A stretch of 64,000 nt of DNA. It comes from JAJRVM01 sp041752115. Its GTDB lineage: Bacteria > Planctomycetota > Planctomycetia > Pirellulales > Pirellulaceae. Below are positions 34,102 to 44,049 of this stretch, piece by piece. Every line of letters starts with the position of its first letter. The stretch's first letter is position 1. The translations under genes were made by a program, and so were the position numbers. The stretch is taken from the NCBI GenBank assembly GCA_041752115.1, contig JBGSHS010000265.1, positions 1 through 64,000 of the forward strand, written 5' to 3'. Below the pieces are notes generated by a model. It made no database searches. It was not told the origin of the DNA and saw nothing but the letters and a program-made list of their open reading frames with translations.

Positions 34102-34660
34102 TTCGAGAACCACATAAACCAGAAGGATTGAATACGCCGGCCATCCACTGCGCCTGCCGACGTCGGTGCCTCATTCATCTGCCAGAGCAATTTCGATCAA
34201 AAACCGGTGACGGGTCGCAACCTCCTCCACTTCCCAGCGGTTGCCAGATCGGCCGACGCCTCTTCACAGAATGGTGCGGGTAAGAACCAAGCTGGCTGGA
34301 TTTCCATCGCAGTCAAATCGCTCGCAGATGTTCAGACCAAGCCTCGCCACGGGGAAAGCCTGACGCCCATTGAGAACCCCCGACCTACTGCCGCCGGCGG
34401 ACCAACAAAGACCTGTCTTTCCTCTACGACGCCTCCAGGAACGTCCCGCTGGCCCCCCGAGTCTCACCTGGCAACTGTAGTCTGAACTGTTCAACCTCTA
34501 ATGCAATCCTGGCGCCAAAACACTCCGCCGGACGACTCGCGAGATGCCATTACCTCTTTCACACAAAGACTTTAGATATTTTATGCCAGTTTTCCGCAGC
34601 CGTTCGCATCCAGGTGGAAATGCCTGCTCAACAGGCAGTCACTGGTTAGTTTCTAAGCAG
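34102..34660. other. Upstream region of glnA and 3' flank of the MMPL gene
   Basis: About 560 bp. No gene and no convincing sigma-54 (GG-N10-GC) or sigma-70 pair was noted. Composition falls in GC near 34550-34640. Confidence 0.35.
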
Positions 34661-37423
34661 TCACCTCCCCCCCGAACGCCAGCGGCACAAGAGCGCCAGG
34701 AAAGCTGGCACGAGAATCGGACGCACCACAAAGGTGTCGATAAGTACCCCCAAAGCGAGGGCGAACCCCATTTCGACAATCGCCCGCAACGAACCATAAG
34801 TGGTCGGCTCCCCACCGACCAGCCAAGCGGGAAGCACATAACTCCAACTCGAACTGGTCATCGAGATGAAGGTGCCGGCCATGATGATACCACAGCTGGT
34901 GATGATCCCTCCGGTGCACACCACGGCCCGACGCAGGCCGGCAAACGGACCGATCCGTTGTTGCTCCTCGAACACGCGTGTGGCAAGGTAGACGTTGTAG
35001 TCCTGGCCGACGGCCACCAGAATGACGAACAGAAACAGGGGGACCTTCCAGTCGAGTCCTTGAAACGAATCGCCGTAGGTCCAGCTGAAGAACAGGATGG
35101 TCAGTCCGAGGGTCACGTAGTAACTCAACAGAACACTCGCCATCATGTACAGGCAGACAGCTGGTCGGCGCAGAATCGCCAGCAGCACAGCCAGTACCGC
35201 CAGGACGACCAGCATTTGAATACGCACGTTATCGCGTCGAGTGACGGTCCGCAGATCGCGAATGGCGGATGTTGTCCCGGTGAGTGCATAGTTGGCATTC
35301 GACCAGAACGAGTCTGGTTGTGAAACGAGCGATTGCAGCTGCTGCTGCACGTCATCGACTACGCGGATCGCTTCGAGCGAGAACGGGTCGTACGCCAGGA
35401 TCAGCTCGAAGCGGGCGATACTTCCGATCAGCTCGGGCGATTGAGCGACGAAGATGGCCTTGGTGCGCGGATGCGCTCGCAGGACCCGCAGCATTCTCCC
35501 ACGTTCACTGAGGATTCCCGGCTTCTCGCCCGGAGCGTATTCGCCGAGCGGGTCTTCGGCGCTGCGCACCGTCTCCACTCCGGGGAGATGAAGCAGGCCG
35601 GACAGATTGCGGATCTGCTCCCGCCCCTCAGGCGACTCGAACTGCGCATTCTCTTTGTGCACCAGAACTGTCACCGGTCCGCTTTCGCCGACGGGGAAAT
35701 GGCGTCGCAGCACTTCCGTCCCCTGCTTACTCGGGCAGGTGGCCGGCAGCTCGCTCAAAAAGTCGTAGGTGACGTTCTCAGCATGCCAGAATCCGTAGCC
35801 GGCCAATGGCAAGAGCAGTCCCACAACGACCGTGAGTATGGTCCCGGGTCGCGTCACGATGTGCCAGGCCACGAAATGCCATACCCGAGAAACAAGACGG
35901 CTGGCTCGCGGCATCCGGAACGAATTGCTCCCTCGTGACAGGTCCGTCGGGTCCGGAGTGATGCCCCAGGGCCAGAAGAGGGCCGGTCCCAGCGCGGTCA
36001 TGATCGCCGGTGTCAACGTCAGGCACGTCAAGAGCGTTACGGCCAGACACAACCCGATGATCGGGCCGCTGTAGCAGAACTTGCCGAACTCGGCGAAGAA
36101 CATCATTCCCAAGCCCATCACGGTCGTCAAAGCGCTGGCGGCCAGCGCATCACCGACGTGCGCCAGTGCCCTTGCAACGGCCGCCTCGTGCCGTTGCCCC
36201 TGTTGCAGCTCTTCCTTGTATCTCGCGATCAGAAACAAGCAGAAATCGGTTCCCGCGCCGAACAGGATGACGACGATGAAGATCCTGGTGGTGGAAAAGA
36301 TCTTCAAGGTCCACCAGCCGAAGCCTGGCACTTGATCGAGTCGGGTCAGCAGGGCCACCAGACCAGTGGACACGAGCAGCGAAACCACGATCGTGATCAC
36401 AGGCACGGCGACCAGCAGGGGAGCGCGGTAGACCATCGCCAGGATCAGCACCACCAGCACGATCGTCGTGATCTCCGTGTGAGCGATGCTGGCCGCAGCG
36501 GAGCGAAGCAGATCGGCACCCACGGCGGCGGAACCCGATTGGAAGACGAACAGGCCCTCCGGAACCCACTCCCGCAACCGGTCCCTGACGGGCGCCAACG
36601 TCGACTCGATCTGTTCGAGCACGCGAATGTTGTCGACCGCCATGAATTCATTGGTCAGCTGTAACACCACCAGACGTACGCGGTGGTCGCGACTGACCAG
36701 CTTGTCACCGAAATAGCTTTCGCGCCATGTCCACGCGTCGACCAGCGGCAGGTCGGCAGCCCCACCGGGGACCACTTCGCTCCCCGCTCCCCGTAACTCG
36801 CCGTTCAACTCGACGGCGAACTGGTGATGCCGAGCGGCCTTGGGATCACCTGTCAGCGCATCGAGCAGTGAACGGTTGTGGTAGATCTCCGCGAGTCGGG
36901 GGGGACGCTTGGACTCAGCCGTCGGCTCGCTGCTGACGCGATCGTCCCAGTAGTCCGCCAGTTTCTCGTCCATCTCCAGCGCGTCGAACAGCGCTTCGTC
37001 GGCCTGCTGCACCGCCGCGTCATAACGCTGCTGAAGTTCCGCTCTGGCCCCGGCATCGTCCGCATGCGCCTGGATCTGCACGGCCAGTCGCCGGGCTTCC
37101 GCCAGACGCGCCGCACCAAACAGGTTCTTCAGACGCCGGCCAACGTCGTACGCGACCTGAATATCGTCGCTGGTGAGTGGCTTGTCCGGCCGGGCGATGG
37201 CAATCACGACCTGGCTCCTCCCACGCTGCCAGGGAAAAGCCTCCGTCATCCATCGCTCGCCCGTCACACTGGGCATGTGGGCCGGCAGGTAAGCGAAGTC
37301 GCCGTCGTGCGTCACGCTTTCCCAACGTGGCGCCGTCAACCGCACACTGGTGACGGCCAGCAGCCACAGCACCACCACCAGTATCCAGTGGCGGGTTACG
37401 AAATCAGCCAGGCGAACAAACAT
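34661..37423 (-). CDS. MMPL/RND-superfamily exporter
   Basis: About 920-residue inner-membrane transporter with the two-fold layout of the RND superfamily. One membrane helix (LADFVTRHWILVVVLWLLAVTSV), a large periplasmic domain (about 35-310, including VVIAIARPDKPLTSDDIQ), then five helices with SLLVSTGLVALL, TTRIFIVVILFGAGTDFCLFLIARYKEE and SALTTVMGLGMMFFAEFGKFCYSG. The second half repeats the plan with TPGRTI-like helix, a periplasmic loop holding DFLSELPATCPSKQGTEVLRRHFP, and SWTYGDSFQGLDWKVPLFLFVILVAVGQDYNVYLATRVFEEQQ. The GTDFCLFL and GQDYNVYL loops with Asp are the proton-relay pattern of MMPL proteins. ATG 37423 is preferred over GTG 37468. Substrate, perhaps a lipid, is unknown. Confidence 0.85.
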   Translation of the reverse strand: MFVRLADFVTRHWILVVVLWLLAVTSVRLTAPRWESVTHDGDFAYLPAHMPSVTGERWMTEAFPWQRGRSQVVIAIARPDKPLTSDDIQVAYDVGRRLKNLFGAARLAEARRLAVQIQAHADDAGARAELQQRYDAAVQQADEALFDALEMDEKLADYWDDRVSSEPTAESKRPPRLAEIYHNRSLLDALTGDPKAARHHQFAVELNGELRGAGSEVVPGGAADLPLVDAWTWRESYFGDKLVSRDHRVRLVVLQLTNEFMAVDNIRVLEQIESTLAPVRDRLREWVPEGLFVFQSGSAAVGADLLRSAAASIAHTEITTIVLVVLILAMVYRAPLLVAVPVITIVVSLLVSTGLVALLTRLDQVPGFGWWTLKIFSTTRIFIVVILFGAGTDFCLFLIARYKEELQQGQRHEAAVARALAHVGDALAASALTTVMGLGMMFFAEFGKFCYSGPIIGLCLAVTLLTCLTLTPAIMTALGPALFWPWGITPDPTDLSRGSNSFRMPRASRLVSRVWHFVAWHIVTRPGTILTVVVGLLLPLAGYGFWHAENVTYDFLSELPATCPSKQGTEVLRRHFPVGESGPVTVLVHKENAQFESPEGREQIRNLSGLLHLPGVETVRSAEDPLGEYAPGEKPGILSERGRMLRVLRAHPRTKAIFVAQSPELIGSIARFELILAYDPFSLEAIRVVDDVQQQLQSLVSQPDSFWSNANYALTGTTSAIRDLRTVTRRDNVRIQMLVVLAVLAVLLAILRRPAVCLYMMASVLLSYYVTLGLTILFFSWTYGDSFQGLDWKVPLFLFVILVAVGQDYNVYLATRVFEEQQRIGPFAGLRRAVVCTGGIITSCGIIMAGTFISMTSSSWSYVLPAWLVGGEPTTYGSLRAIVEMGFALALGVLIDTFVVRPILVPAFLALLCRWRSGGR

Positions 37424-38004
37424 GGTCCAGCAGCGGTCCACCTGTTTACGAGAAGTCGGCGAGGCCACAGCAGCCAGGGATCCCAGAGCTTCCTATTCCA
37501 CACACACCGAGCTACCCATCGCACAACATGCAGCCCCAGCGCACCACCCACCTCGACCGCTCGCCGACCGGTAACAGCCAACGGTGGCGCCGGGCAGGAC
37601 GCGCAGCAACCGCTCCGCTCGTACCAGACACTGTCCAGGGGAACAGACACTGTCCAGGGGAACAGGCACTGTCCAGGGGAATTCCCACTTGCACCTGAGA
37701 CTGTAGCAGCAATTGCCCACTCCTCCAAGCAGGACGAGTCTTCGCGGAGCGGCGGAACCTCCGCGGAGCAATAGCGGAAACGTCCCCAATTCGCCAGTCC
37801 ACCGCCGCGACCGTCCAATCAGCAAGTGCTCGCCTGCGGATCTCGCTCCTCGGCCGATCATCCTGCTCGGCTGATCGTGCGCGCGGCCAGTGTGAGCGGC
37901 TGTCAGAGCGGAGGCCCGACACGACTCAACCGGCGAGAGATGTTCCAGAACTCGGGCATGTCGACCTTGGCGGCCAGCGGCGAGCCTTCTCCACCACGAT
38001 GTTC
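37424..38004. other. Intergenic region with tandem repeats
   Basis: 580 bp between the S41 peptidase and the MMPL gene. The only structure found is the 19-bp tandem at 37625-37681. A minus-strand frame (37493-38008) crosses the repeat and looks random (Trp, Cys and Arg-rich), so I do not call it. Confidence 0.4.
37625..37681. repeat. 19-bp tandem repeat, three copies
   Basis: Unit CAGACACTGTCCAGGGGAA at 37625-37643, 37644-37662 and 37663-37681. The first two are identical and the third has one A-to-G change. The core CACTGTCCAG reappears in the 17-bp tandem at 40251-40284 on the other side of the S41 gene. Confidence 0.85.
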
Positions 38005-39687
38005 TCACTTGGTGCGCCGAACCTGGTAATTGGTTGACTGATGGGCAATCTGCATGGCGGCTGCAAGTGTCGCGTCCCCCCCGGCTCCAACCAACGCGCC
38101 GCTGTCCGTTGGCCGAGCTGCCACACGCGCGTCCGCTGACACCACGACATTGGGCGTGACACCGTGGTGGCTGATCTCCTTGCCGCTGGGAGAATAGAAC
38201 TTGGCGGTCGTCAATCGGACGCCGGCCTTATAGCGACTCAAGGGAAAAATCCCCTGCACACTCCCCTTGCCATAGCTCCGCTGTCCCACCACCGTCGCCC
38301 GGCGCAGGTCGCACATGGCTCCGGCGAAGATCTCGCTGGCGCTGGCGGAGTCACCGTCGATCAGCACGATCAGAGGAACACGCCACGTGCCGACTTCATG
38401 GGCCTGGTAGTCGAAATCCTCTCGAGCGCTACGCCCGCGAGTCGATACGATCGTACCGGCGGTCACAAATTTATCTGCCACCTCGACCGAGGCGTTAAGC
38501 AATCCGCCTGGGTTGCCACGCAGATCCATGATCAACGTTCGCATACCCTGCCGATGCAGGCTCCACAACGCGTTGTCGACGTCACGGCTGGTGGTCTTCT
38601 GAAAACTGGTCAGTTTCATGTAGGCTACGCCGTTCTCACGATCCAACAGCTTGACGCCCTGCACACTGGGGACATCGACTCGCCGACGCTGGATACGCAG
38701 CTCACGCTGCTTCCCGTCGAGCGTCTGCACAACGACGTTGACATAGCTCAGCTCCGCTCCCTTGAGCATGTCAGCCGCCGTGTCGGGAGACACTTCACGA
38801 GTCTTCTTGCCATCAACCTGCACGATGCGGTCGTTCACCGCGATCCCCGCCCGCTCAGCCGGTCCGCCCGGAATCACGTTGACGATCAGCAGCGTGTCGT
38901 GGTCCGACTTCAGTTCGATCCCCAGGCCCACAAAATTCCCTTCGATCTGTGAGAACACCTCATCCAACTGATCGCCCGTCAGATAGGAAGAATAAGCATC
39001 GAGCGAAGCGACGGCTGCGCAGGTGAACTCCATGACCGCGGCTTGCGGGAGGACCCCGAGATCACGAGCGGCCAGACGAGAGAGAGTCAGCACGGCATCC
39101 TGGGCCTGCTGCCGGCTCTGGATGCGATTGAAATCGGTACTCGACCGGACGTCGGTCAGAAAGGCCTGAGCGGAATCGATGGCGACCGGCTGGGGAAACC
39201 GATCGACAAACGCCGGTTCCGTGGGAGCAATCTGCAGGTTCATCACTCCCTGGTGGACAAGGTCACCCCAGTGCGGATCCTGGACATGGTACGTTTCGAT
39301 TTTCAACAGCACTTCGGCGTACAGGTCGAGTGTCTGCGTTTCACTCAACGATGACAGGGAAGCGACGAAGCTCTTGTCGGAATAGCGGCGGGAAATATCG
39401 AGATGCGTCCGGGCAACGGATAGCCGCTGCTGGAGATCTTTTCGGTCGGGATAGTTGCGCACCGCGTCTTCATAATGCGCAAAAGCATCGTTCCAACGCT
39501 GTTCACGCTCAATCAAATGTCCCTGACGGAGTAGTTCTTCCACGGCCGTCTGATCGGCCAGCGCCGCAGCAGGAATCTGTACCTGCCCCAGCGTCTCAGC
39601 AGGACTCCGCCACGCAGCCACCACCAGCGTGAGAAGCAGAATGAAGGTTCGCGCCACAGAGAGAGCATTTCGCATCGTTCGGTCCAT
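38005..39687 (-). CDS. Carboxyl-terminal processing peptidase (S41 family) with PDZ domain
   Basis: 560-residue exported serine protease (CtpA/Prc type) that processes or degrades periplasmic proteins. The N-terminus MRNALSVARTFILLLTLVVAAW is a signal peptide. Residues 45-100 form a TPR-like helical pair (LLRQGHLIEREQRWNDAFAHYEDAV). A PDZ domain lies at about 255-335 (FVGLGIELKSDHDTLLIVNVIPGGPAERAGIAVNDRIVQVDGK). The catalytic domain shows LIMDLRGNPGGLLNASVEVADKF, IDGDSASASEIFAGAM with nucleophile Ser, and QRSYGKGSVQGIFPL with catalytic Lys. The TPR-like front is an addition to the usual Ctp layout. Tandem repeats with a common core flank the gene on both sides. Confidence 0.9.
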   Translation of the reverse strand: MDRTMRNALSVARTFILLLTLVVAAWRSPAETLGQVQIPAAALADQTAVEELLRQGHLIEREQRWNDAFAHYEDAVRNYPDRKDLQQRLSVARTHLDISRRYSDKSFVASLSSLSETQTLDLYAEVLLKIETYHVQDPHWGDLVHQGVMNLQIAPTEPAFVDRFPQPVAIDSAQAFLTDVRSSTDFNRIQSRQQAQDAVLTLSRLAARDLGVLPQAAVMEFTCAAVASLDAYSSYLTGDQLDEVFSQIEGNFVGLGIELKSDHDTLLIVNVIPGGPAERAGIAVNDRIVQVDGKKTREVSPDTAADMLKGAELSYVNVVVQTLDGKQRELRIQRRRVDVPSVQGVKLLDRENGVAYMKLTSFQKTTSRDVDNALWSLHRQGMRTLIMDLRGNPGGLLNASVEVADKFVTAGTIVSTRGRSAREDFDYQAHEVGTWRVPLIVLIDGDSASASEIFAGAMCDLRRATVVGQRSYGKGSVQGIFPLSRYKAGVRLTTAKFYSPSGKEISHHGVTPNVVVSADARVAARPTDSGALVGAGGDATLAAAMQIAHQSTNYQVRRTK

Positions 39688-40406
39688 CGGGCTTGGCGGG
39701 AAGTGCGAGTAAGCCGCGTGTCCCTCAGGCTACTTCGTGACAACCAGGTCGCGGATAGCCAGCAGGAGTTCCTTACGCGCGCACACTGAACTCGCACCGG
39801 GTCTGGGTTAGCTTGGCCGAACGGCAATTTGAGACGGAGCGGTCGGCCAAAGAGAATATAGAACGCGTTTCGCCCACGGTCAAAAAAGCCGAGTCGCGGC
39901 GCCGGCCATTCGTTCTGCGCAGTCGGCACAATCGAATCATGACCTGCGCCCTGCAACGGTTCGCCGGATTGTAGCGACCGCAGCAAGCTCAGCTCGCTCG
40001 CACCTCACTGTGCGAAGGCTCCGTCCTGGGCCAGATTCCCTCACTGCCACACTGGCCTCGCCAGTGCTGGGGGCGTCGCATTATCCTATACGGCCAGTCA
40101 AGTCCGGTCAAAAGATTGTGCGAACCAGTCCAGCCACACCGGGACCGAACGATAAACTGCGCAATAGCGGGCAGGTTTTCAGGCGATCCGCTCGGTACAG
40201 GGTCTCACCTCACACGCGCAATGTCCAGCCGATCGCACGCCTCGGTCGTCCAGAAACACTGTCCAGCCAGAAACACTGTCCAGCCTTCCGTCGAAGATGA
40301 CGCCCGTGCAAGCAGCCGACATCCTGGCGATCGGCGGCGAGAGCAACGGTGCCGAGTGACCTGGTCACGATTCGCACACCAGGTCAGAACCGGGCACGAG
40401 CGCGCA
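39688..40406. other. Gap between S41 gene and the oxidoreductase gene
   Basis: About 720 bp. It carries the 17-bp tandem repeat at 40251-40284. No convincing gene is present; open plus-strand frames here are antisense continuations of the oxidoreductase region. Confidence 0.4.
40251..40284. repeat. 17-bp tandem repeat, two exact copies
   Basis: CAGAAACACTGTCCAGC at 40251-40267 and 40268-40284. It shares the CACTGTCCAG core with the 19-bp tandem at 37625-37681. Confidence 0.85.
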
Positions 40407-41450
40407 TCAGACCTTGACGCGACCTCGCTTCTGCACCGACTGCGTCTGTTTGTGTGCCAGGATGATCGCGTCGCGAGCCAGATCGCCACCAAGTATCGGA
40501 GACGGAGTCCCTGTGCGAATCGCTTTCACGACTTCCTTGATCTCGGCAACGAACGGCGAAATCTCATCGTGCTCGCCCAGCGGTGGAGTCACCACTTGGC
40601 CTTTGGAATCGAGCACGGTCAGGGGCATCAGCATTCTCCCCTCCCCTCCCACAACCGCCAACTCATACAGAAGCGTGGCTTTCTCCAAATGGATTTCAAA
40701 TCCGTGCGTGAACGACCTGCCTTGCTGATTGATCACGCCGGAAGTGGCACTCACCACCAGTTGCCGGTCCGCAAACTCAAACATCGTGTTGCAGTACTCC
40801 ACCACGTCACCGCGCATACGTCCCTGGCTGATGAGCGACTGCGGCATGCCAAACAGATAGCGGATCAGGTGAGCGTCGTGGATATGCAGGTCGAGCAGGG
40901 GCCCGCCACACCCCTGGGGATTGTAGAAGTCCTTGAGCCACAGCGGGTCCGAAATCACCCGCTTGAAGCAGCCGCCGAGCAGCTTCCCGTATTTGCCGCT
41001 GCTGATCAACTTCCGCGCGTGAGCGTATTCCGGGAACATCGGCAGTACGTGACCGATCATGATCAGGCGACCGGCCGCCTCGGCGGCGGCCACCATGCGC
41101 TGACAATCGGCCACCGTCAACGCCATCGGCTTCTCGCAGAAGACATGCTTCCCCGCGCGCAAGGCGGTCACAGCCGCCTGAGCATGAGCCGACGGTGGCA
41201 GGCAGATGTCGATCACATCAAGCGCAGGATCAGCCACCAGATCTTCCAGCTGGTCGTAACAATTCATCCTCGACACGTCGACCTGTTCACCCCGCGGGCC
41301 AAAATTGCCCTGGATGTCGCGCCAATCGCCGGCCAGTCGCTTCTTGTTCTGTTCGCAAATCGCCGCCACCTTGACGCCGGGAACGCGCTGGTACGCCAGG
41401 TAGTGAATCCACCCCATGAAACCGATCCCGGCTATTCCGATCTTCAGCAT
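40407..41450 (-). CDS. Gfo/Idh/MocA family oxidoreductase
   Basis: 347 residues, NAD(P)-dependent sugar or inositol dehydrogenase family, cytoplasmic (no signal). The N-terminal Rossmann fold opens with LKIGIAGIGFMGWIHYLAYQRVPGVKVAAI, and the family signature AGKHVFCEKPMALTVADC contains the EKP lysine. The C-terminal domain has DLHIHDAHLIRYLFGMPQS, the catalytic D-x-x-x-H pattern (Asp and His). The gene lies downstream of the rhamnulokinase gene on the same strand with an 82-bp gap, so a role in processing a deoxy-sugar or other monosaccharide is plausible. Substrate cannot be told from sequence, as the family is very broad in planctomycetes. Confidence 0.88.
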   Translation of the reverse strand: MLKIGIAGIGFMGWIHYLAYQRVPGVKVAAICEQNKKRLAGDWRDIQGNFGPRGEQVDVSRMNCYDQLEDLVADPALDVIDICLPPSAHAQAAVTALRAGKHVFCEKPMALTVADCQRMVAAAEAAGRLIMIGHVLPMFPEYAHARKLISSGKYGKLLGGCFKRVISDPLWLKDFYNPQGCGGPLLDLHIHDAHLIRYLFGMPQSLISQGRMRGDVVEYCNTMFEFADRQLVVSATSGVINQQGRSFTHGFEIHLEKATLLYELAVVGGEGRMLMPLTVLDSKGQVVTPPLGEHDEISPFVAEIKEVVKAIRTGTPSPILGGDLARDAIILAHKQTQSVQKRGRVKV

Positions 41451-41532
41451 GATGTCGATCCGTTCACATGATGAAAGTTGAGAATCCGACCTGTCTGATC
41501 TGCCACGCTGGTACGTCCGCGGGGAGCGAACC

Positions 41533-43029
41533 TCACTGCACCAGGTTCGTGAAACGTTCGTAGGCCTGGTCCCACGGGTCCGGATTCGTGGGGACGAATT
41601 CCTTCATCGGGAAACTGGCCCGAATGACCTCGCGCGCTTCCGCGATCGATCCCACATCGCCACTGGACACGGCCTGCATCATGACATTGCCGATCGCCGT
41701 GGCTTCAATCGGTCCGGTCACCACACGCCGGTTGCAGGCGTCGGCCGTCATCTGGCAGAGCAGTTCGTTCTGAGTACCGCCACCCACAATGTGGATCGTC
41801 TCCAGCGGACCATCGATCAGCTGTTCCAGGTAGCCCACCACCATGCGATAACGCAGAGCCAGGCTCTCCAGCGCGCACCGCACGACCGCGCCGTCCGATT
41901 CCGGAACCGGTTGCCCCGTCTCCCGGCAGTAGCCCTGCAGCGCCTCGGGCATGTGATCGGGTGCCACAAACCGAGCGTCGTCGGGATTAACCACCGCGCC
42001 AAGTGCCGGCGATGCCTGCGCCGCCTGAGTCAGTTGTCCCCAATCGTACTGCCGCCCGCTGCGCTGCCACGCCGCTCGGCACTGCTGAACCAACCATAAC
42101 CCGGCGATGTTCTTGAGCAATCGGATCGTGCCACCCACTCCCCCTTCGTTCGTGAAGTTCAATTCGCGGCACTTGGCCGTCACTACCGGACCAGGAACCT
42201 CGACCCCCATCAGCGACCAGGTCCCGCTGCTGATATAACACCAATTGGGTTTCTTGCCCGGCGTGCTCTTGGCAGGCACCGCCATCACCGCGCTGGCCGT
42301 GTCGTGCGTTCCCGGGAGCACAACTTGCACCCCGGAGCTGCCGATCTCGCTGGCCACGTTGCTCTGAATCGGCCCCAACCGGGTGCCCGGCGGCGTGACC
42401 GGCCCCAACAGATGACCTGGAATCCCAAACCGCTCCAACAGTGAAAAAGCCCAGTTGTTCTGCTGAGGATCAAGGAACTGAGTCGTCGTGGCGTCGGTGT
42501 ACTCGTTCGATTTCTCACCGCTCAACAGCCAGTGGAAGAGGTCGGGCATCATCAGGAGCGATTTGGCCGAGTCGAGCATGGGAGAGCCTTGCCGCTTCAT
42601 GGCAAACAGCTGAAACAGCGTATTAAACGGCATGAACTGCAGACCCGTCGCGGCGAAAATCTCGTCCCGACTCACCACCTCAAACGCCTTGTCCAGAATC
42701 CCTTCCGTGCGACGATCGCGGTAATGATAGGGATTGCCCATCAACTCATCCTGCTCGTTGAGCAGGCCGAAGTCGACGCCCCAGGTATCCACGCCTACCG
42801 AAACGATCCGATCGCCATATTTTGTGCAAGCCGCACGTAGCCCCTCTTTAATGTGTCCCCATAATCCGAGCAGATTCCAGTACATCCGGTCATTCGCCAG
42901 CACGCCACCGTTCTCAAACCGGCTAACCTCCTCCAGCTTCAGCCGTTGGCCGGTGAACTCACCCGCTACCACGCGACCACTGGATGCTCCCAGGTCGACC
43001 GCCAAATAAACTTGCGTACCTTTCGCCAT
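41533..43029 (-). CDS. rhaB: Rhamnulokinase (FGGY family)
   Basis: 498 residues. Phosphorylates L-rhamnulose to L-rhamnulose-1-phosphate. FGGY-kinase N-terminal domain: YLAVDLGASSGRVVAGEFTGQRLKLEEVSRFENGGV, typical of RhaB, with SVGVDTWGVDFGLLNEQDELMGNPYHYRDRRTEG. Later ATGLQFMPFNTLFQLFAM, LLMMPDLFHWLLSGEKSNEYTDATTTQFLDPQ and the ATP-site IHIVGGGTQNELLCQMTADACNRRVVTGPIEATAIGNVMMQAV. ATG 43029 has GAGGG about ten bases upstream. rhaA and rhaD are not in the window. Its substrate is inferred from close RhaB likeness; fuculokinase is a weaker option. Confidence 0.92.
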   Translation of the reverse strand: MAKGTQVYLAVDLGASSGRVVAGEFTGQRLKLEEVSRFENGGVLANDRMYWNLLGLWGHIKEGLRAACTKYGDRIVSVGVDTWGVDFGLLNEQDELMGNPYHYRDRRTEGILDKAFEVVSRDEIFAATGLQFMPFNTLFQLFAMKRQGSPMLDSAKSLLMMPDLFHWLLSGEKSNEYTDATTTQFLDPQQNNWAFSLLERFGIPGHLLGPVTPPGTRLGPIQSNVASEIGSSGVQVVLPGTHDTASAVMAVPAKSTPGKKPNWCYISSGTWSLMGVEVPGPVVTAKCRELNFTNEGGVGGTIRLLKNIAGLWLVQQCRAAWQRSGRQYDWGQLTQAAQASPALGAVVNPDDARFVAPDHMPEALQGYCRETGQPVPESDGAVVRCALESLALRYRMVVGYLEQLIDGPLETIHIVGGGTQNELLCQMTADACNRRVVTGPIEATAIGNVMMQAVSSGDVGSIAEAREVIRASFPMKEFVPTNPDPWDQAYERFTNLVQ

Positions 43030-44049
43030 GACAATGGACCCTCAGGATCTGTCGGACAAGCAATTCTCTTCAGCCAAACGCTCCCCGCGCTTTGGTCTTC
43101 GACTCGAGTGATGGTGACGCGCTGACGAGCTACCGTCAAGTACCTGTCAATGCGCCGGCCAATGCATGGGAAACGCCCTGCCCAACATCGAGCGGCTCGA
43201 TCAACGGCAATCCACGGCTCCGCCGGTGAGAACTGACATAGGTTCTTCCGCGACCAGCGTGATTCGACCGCGGTCAGATCCATCAGCCCATGGTCAATGC
43301 TTTCCAGGCCAGACGGGATGGCCGCGCCACGCGAAAAACGGGCTGCCCACGCGCCCTTGTGGAACATCTTGGGCGTAAGGTGTAGATGAGAAGCGGAACT
43401 CCAGGGTGCTCCGTTCCGCGGGGCAACTCTGGGCTGGTGAATACAAGCGTGGTTGAGACGGGGACTGTCCCTGGCCCGAGGCTCACCGAGACAGCAGATA
43501 TCAAGACCATCACCAGGGCCATCTCGCGCGGCCTTTCACCCCCCCCCACGTCGGAGCCGGCCGGGTCGACATCGGCGTGCAGCACACCACACAGCTGCTC
43601 GCCGTATAGCCGCCCGTTCCTGGCCGTTGCGTAGTCGTGCAGCCCTGCAATCCGGTTCGCATTCAACACGTGAAAACAAGCGGTGATTCCGAACCGCTCC
43701 GAGAATCCTTCGCCAAACGTCCTCGGGTTGCGAAACGAGCTGCCGGTTGCCCCCTCCGTGAACCAGCTCTACTGACGCAGCAGCGATTCCAGTCGCTGCA
43801 TGTGGGTTAGATAATCGTGCTCATCGCGTTCGGGACGACTCACGTGCAACTGCCCGCTGTTGTCGTTGAGGAAAAGGAACGTGCACGACAGTACCACCAA
43901 CCACGCAACCGGCTGGGAGCGGCACAGGTGATTCTTCCACTTGGTAATTGGACATTCCTGGTTCGATATTCTGCGGTTTGGACGCCCCGACGATCAACGC
44001 CGCCAACGGTTGAACTTTGGCAAGACGCCGGACGATTCATGTTGTTTGT
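43030..44049. other. One-kilobase gap without an intact gene
   Basis: No frame convinces. Between 43386 and 43500 there are imperfect repeats of GGGCAACTCTGGGCTGG and GGGACTGTCCC type that resemble planctomycete intergenic repeats, and 43950-43979 holds a sequence shared with 54865-54896. I read the region as repeat debris plus 3' flank of the DUF1080 gene. Confidence 0.45.
43950..43979 (+). repeat. Dispersed 30-bp intergenic sequence, copy 1
   Basis: Bases 43950-43979 match the reverse complement of 54865-54896 at 26 of 30 positions. The core GTTCGATATTCTGCGGTT is identical. Both copies are outside genes. Confidence 0.7.

Noticed and set aside
32470..34131. 553-codon plus-strand open frame opposite glnA
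   Set aside because: Antisense shadow of glutamine synthetase; composition is His/Arg/Val-rich with no motif.
37493..38008. 171-codon minus-strand frame upstream of the MMPL gene
   Set aside because: It crosses the 19-bp tandem repeat and is rich in Trp, Cys and Arg without pattern.
43283..43669. 128-codon minus-strand frame in the 1-kb gap
   Set aside because: Peptide overlaps repeat-like sequence (GTEHPG, STRARG) and lacks a recognisable domain; probably translated repeat debris.
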